A DNA stretch of 64,000 nucleotides from Cellulomonas sp. (GTDB lineage: Bacteria; Actinomycetota; Actinomycetes; Actinomycetales; Cellulomonadaceae). Where the stretch lies: assembly GCF_015234515.1 (NCBI RefSeq), contig NZ_JADGMY010000011.1, positions 1 to 64,000 of the forward strand. The letters are read 5' to 3'. A model generated the notes under the pieces. The model searched no databases. It saw nothing but the letters and a program-made list of their open reading frames with translations, and was not told the origin of the DNA. Shown here piece after piece: positions 63,135-64,000 of the stretch. Position 1 is the first letter of the stretch. Each line of letters begins with the position of its first letter. The translations under genes and the position numbers were made by a program.

Positions 63135-63650
63135 TCAGCGCGCCGCGATCGAGCTGCCCTGCGGCTCGTCCAGCAGCGTGCGCAGCGTGGAGGTGGCCGC
63201 TGGGGTCCACCCCGCAGGGGGCGCCACGGCCGCCCACGCGTCGGCCGACTCGCCGACGTGCGTGTGCCCGTGCCCCGCCGGTGCCTGCCCGGCGACGAAG
63301 AAGTCGATCGTCACCCGGAAGAAGGCTGCCACCGGGAACCAGGCCATGTCGGGCACCTGCGCCGCGAGCGCCGGCGCGGCAGCGACCCACCGCACGAGGG
63401 GGCGCCGGCGCTCCGGCCACGGCGCACGCAGCCCGATCCGGCGTCCGCCCCACCCGACGGCGGTCCCGACCGCGTAGCCGATCGCGGCGCAGGTGCCCGC
63501 GCGGTGCGGGGTGCGTCGTCCGTGCTCCGCGGGCGGCGACGGTCCTGCCGTGCACTGTGCCACGCCACGTGCGACCGCGCGGCACGTCCCCCACGGTGTG
63601 GAGAGGGTCGGTACGGTGTGCGCAGGCGGCCGCCGGGGCCGCCGGGGCAC
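63135..63650 (-). pseudogene. Internally deleted remnant of an alpha/beta-hydrolase-family membrane protein
   Basis: An open frame of 171 codons. Its middle part (GYAVGTAVGWGGRRIGL) resembles the N-terminal membrane region of the Abhydrolase_9 family, and its end (FRVTIDFFVAGQAPAGHGHTHVGESADAWAAV, in parts) resembles that family's C-terminus. The catalytic hydrolase domain expected between them is absent. So it looks like a deletion remnant, though a short real protein cannot be excluded. The start is uncertain. Confidence 0.45.
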
Positions 63651-63661
63651 GGACGGTGGCC

Positions 63662-64000
63662 ATGAGCGACACGGGTAACGGCGACTTCGAGTTCGAGCGG
63701 CGGTTCCTCGCGCGCGACGTCCCGGCCGAGCTGCTCGACGCGGAGCCCGCGCTGATCGTCCAGAGCTACTACCTGGCCGACGAGGGATACGCGCTGCGGG
63801 TGCGCGCGCAGGCCTCCGCGGTCGCGGGCGTCGACGTCGGGCTCGACGAGGTGTCCCTCCTGGAGCAGTACGCCGACCGGGTCGACTTCTGCGCGGTCAC
63901 CGTCAAGGGCCCGATGAACGGCGGGACCCGGTACGAGGCGGAGCGGGAGATCGACCCGCTCGTGGGCGTCCAGATGGTGCGCCGCGGGGGCGCGCGGGTC
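63662..64000 (+). CDS. CYTH-domain protein (5' part)
   Basis: The first 113 codons run off the window end. FEFERRFLARDVPAELL is the EXEXK-like opening of the CYTH/triphosphate-tunnel-metalloenzyme fold, and VKGPMNGGTRYEAEREID continues the beta-barrel with acidic and basic metal/phosphate ligands. These enzymes hydrolyse triphosphates or thiamine triphosphate or make cAMP. ATG 63662 is the natural start. The C-terminal part and any fused domain cannot be seen. Confidence 0.8.
   Translation, partial: MSDTGNGDFEFERRFLARDVPAELLDAEPALIVQSYYLADEGYALRVRAQASAVAGVDVGLDEVSLLEQYADRVDFCAVTVKGPMNGGTRYEAEREIDPLVGVQMVRRGGARV

Overview
The window is very GC-rich chromosomal DNA with frequent GTG starts, from a high-GC Gram-positive actinobacterium. 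Gene orders (ndgR-leuCD, recG-rsmD, coaD-yceD-rpmF-rnc-mutM, rplU-rpmA-obg-proBA-nadD-rsfS) and protein variants (a mycobacterial SepIVA-like protein, CxxC-type L28, a DevS-like kinase) are actinobacterial. A secreted GH11 xylanase with a C-terminal CBM2b-like module resembling Cellulomonas fimi Xyn11A, together with a cytochrome bd operon, suggests Cellulomonas or a close relative. That assignment is inference from memory of families, not from a search.

Layout. 0.1-11.3 kb: the leucine regulator NdgR faces leuCD, followed by wall and lipid genes (murA, a PlsC-type acyltransferase, gpsA, ddl), a transsulfuration enzyme, a DUF3515 lipoprotein, thiL, a GNAT protein and rpmB. 11.3-18.5 kb: an intergenic array of eight 16-bp direct repeats, then a FakA/DAK2 kinase, recG, an ABC ATPase with a large membrane partner, and rsmD. 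18.5-25.8 kb: an accessory block of mixed strand splits the usual rsmD-coaD pair. It holds a GlxA-like regulator, an RsbQ-RsbP pair, an HD protein, a class A beta-lactamase lipoprotein, a saccharopine-dehydrogenase-like oxidoreductase, a DUF4287/SRPBCC-like protein and a GNAT protein. 25.8-29.5 kb: coaD, SepIVA-like, DUF177, rpmF, rnc, mutM.

29.6-39.4 kb: a hydroxyacid dehydrogenase diverges from a DevR-type response regulator. Convergent to devR is one long minus-strand operon, cydA-cydB-cydD-cydC-devS. The kinase start overlaps the end of cydC, and a DevR/DosR-like palindrome sits about 41.5 bp upstream of the predicted cydA start site. The likely circuit is that a haem GAF kinase senses O2/NO/CO or redox state, activates DevR, and DevR turns on the high-affinity bd oxidase, its assembly transporter and the kinase itself.

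39.7-51.7 kb: rne, the rplU-rpmA-obg-proB-proA-nadD-rsfS-phosphoglycerate-mutase-like run, and tRNA-Ala(GGC). 51.7-54.7 kb: a frameshifted AEC-transporter pseudogene, the xylanase, and a MarR operon. 54.8-64 kb: ppc, a Ycf46-like AAA ATPase, Nudix and VOC proteins, an ECF sigma factor with a SnoaL-like tail, a DEAD-box RNA helicase, an internally deleted alpha/beta-hydrolase remnant, and the 5' part of a CYTH-domain gene.

Many first genes carry a TAnnnT-like -10 hexamer 6-8 nt before the start codon with no Shine-Dalgarno, which indicates widespread leaderless transcripts. Several start calls here rest on that pattern. Family names come from recognised motifs only; no database search was run.
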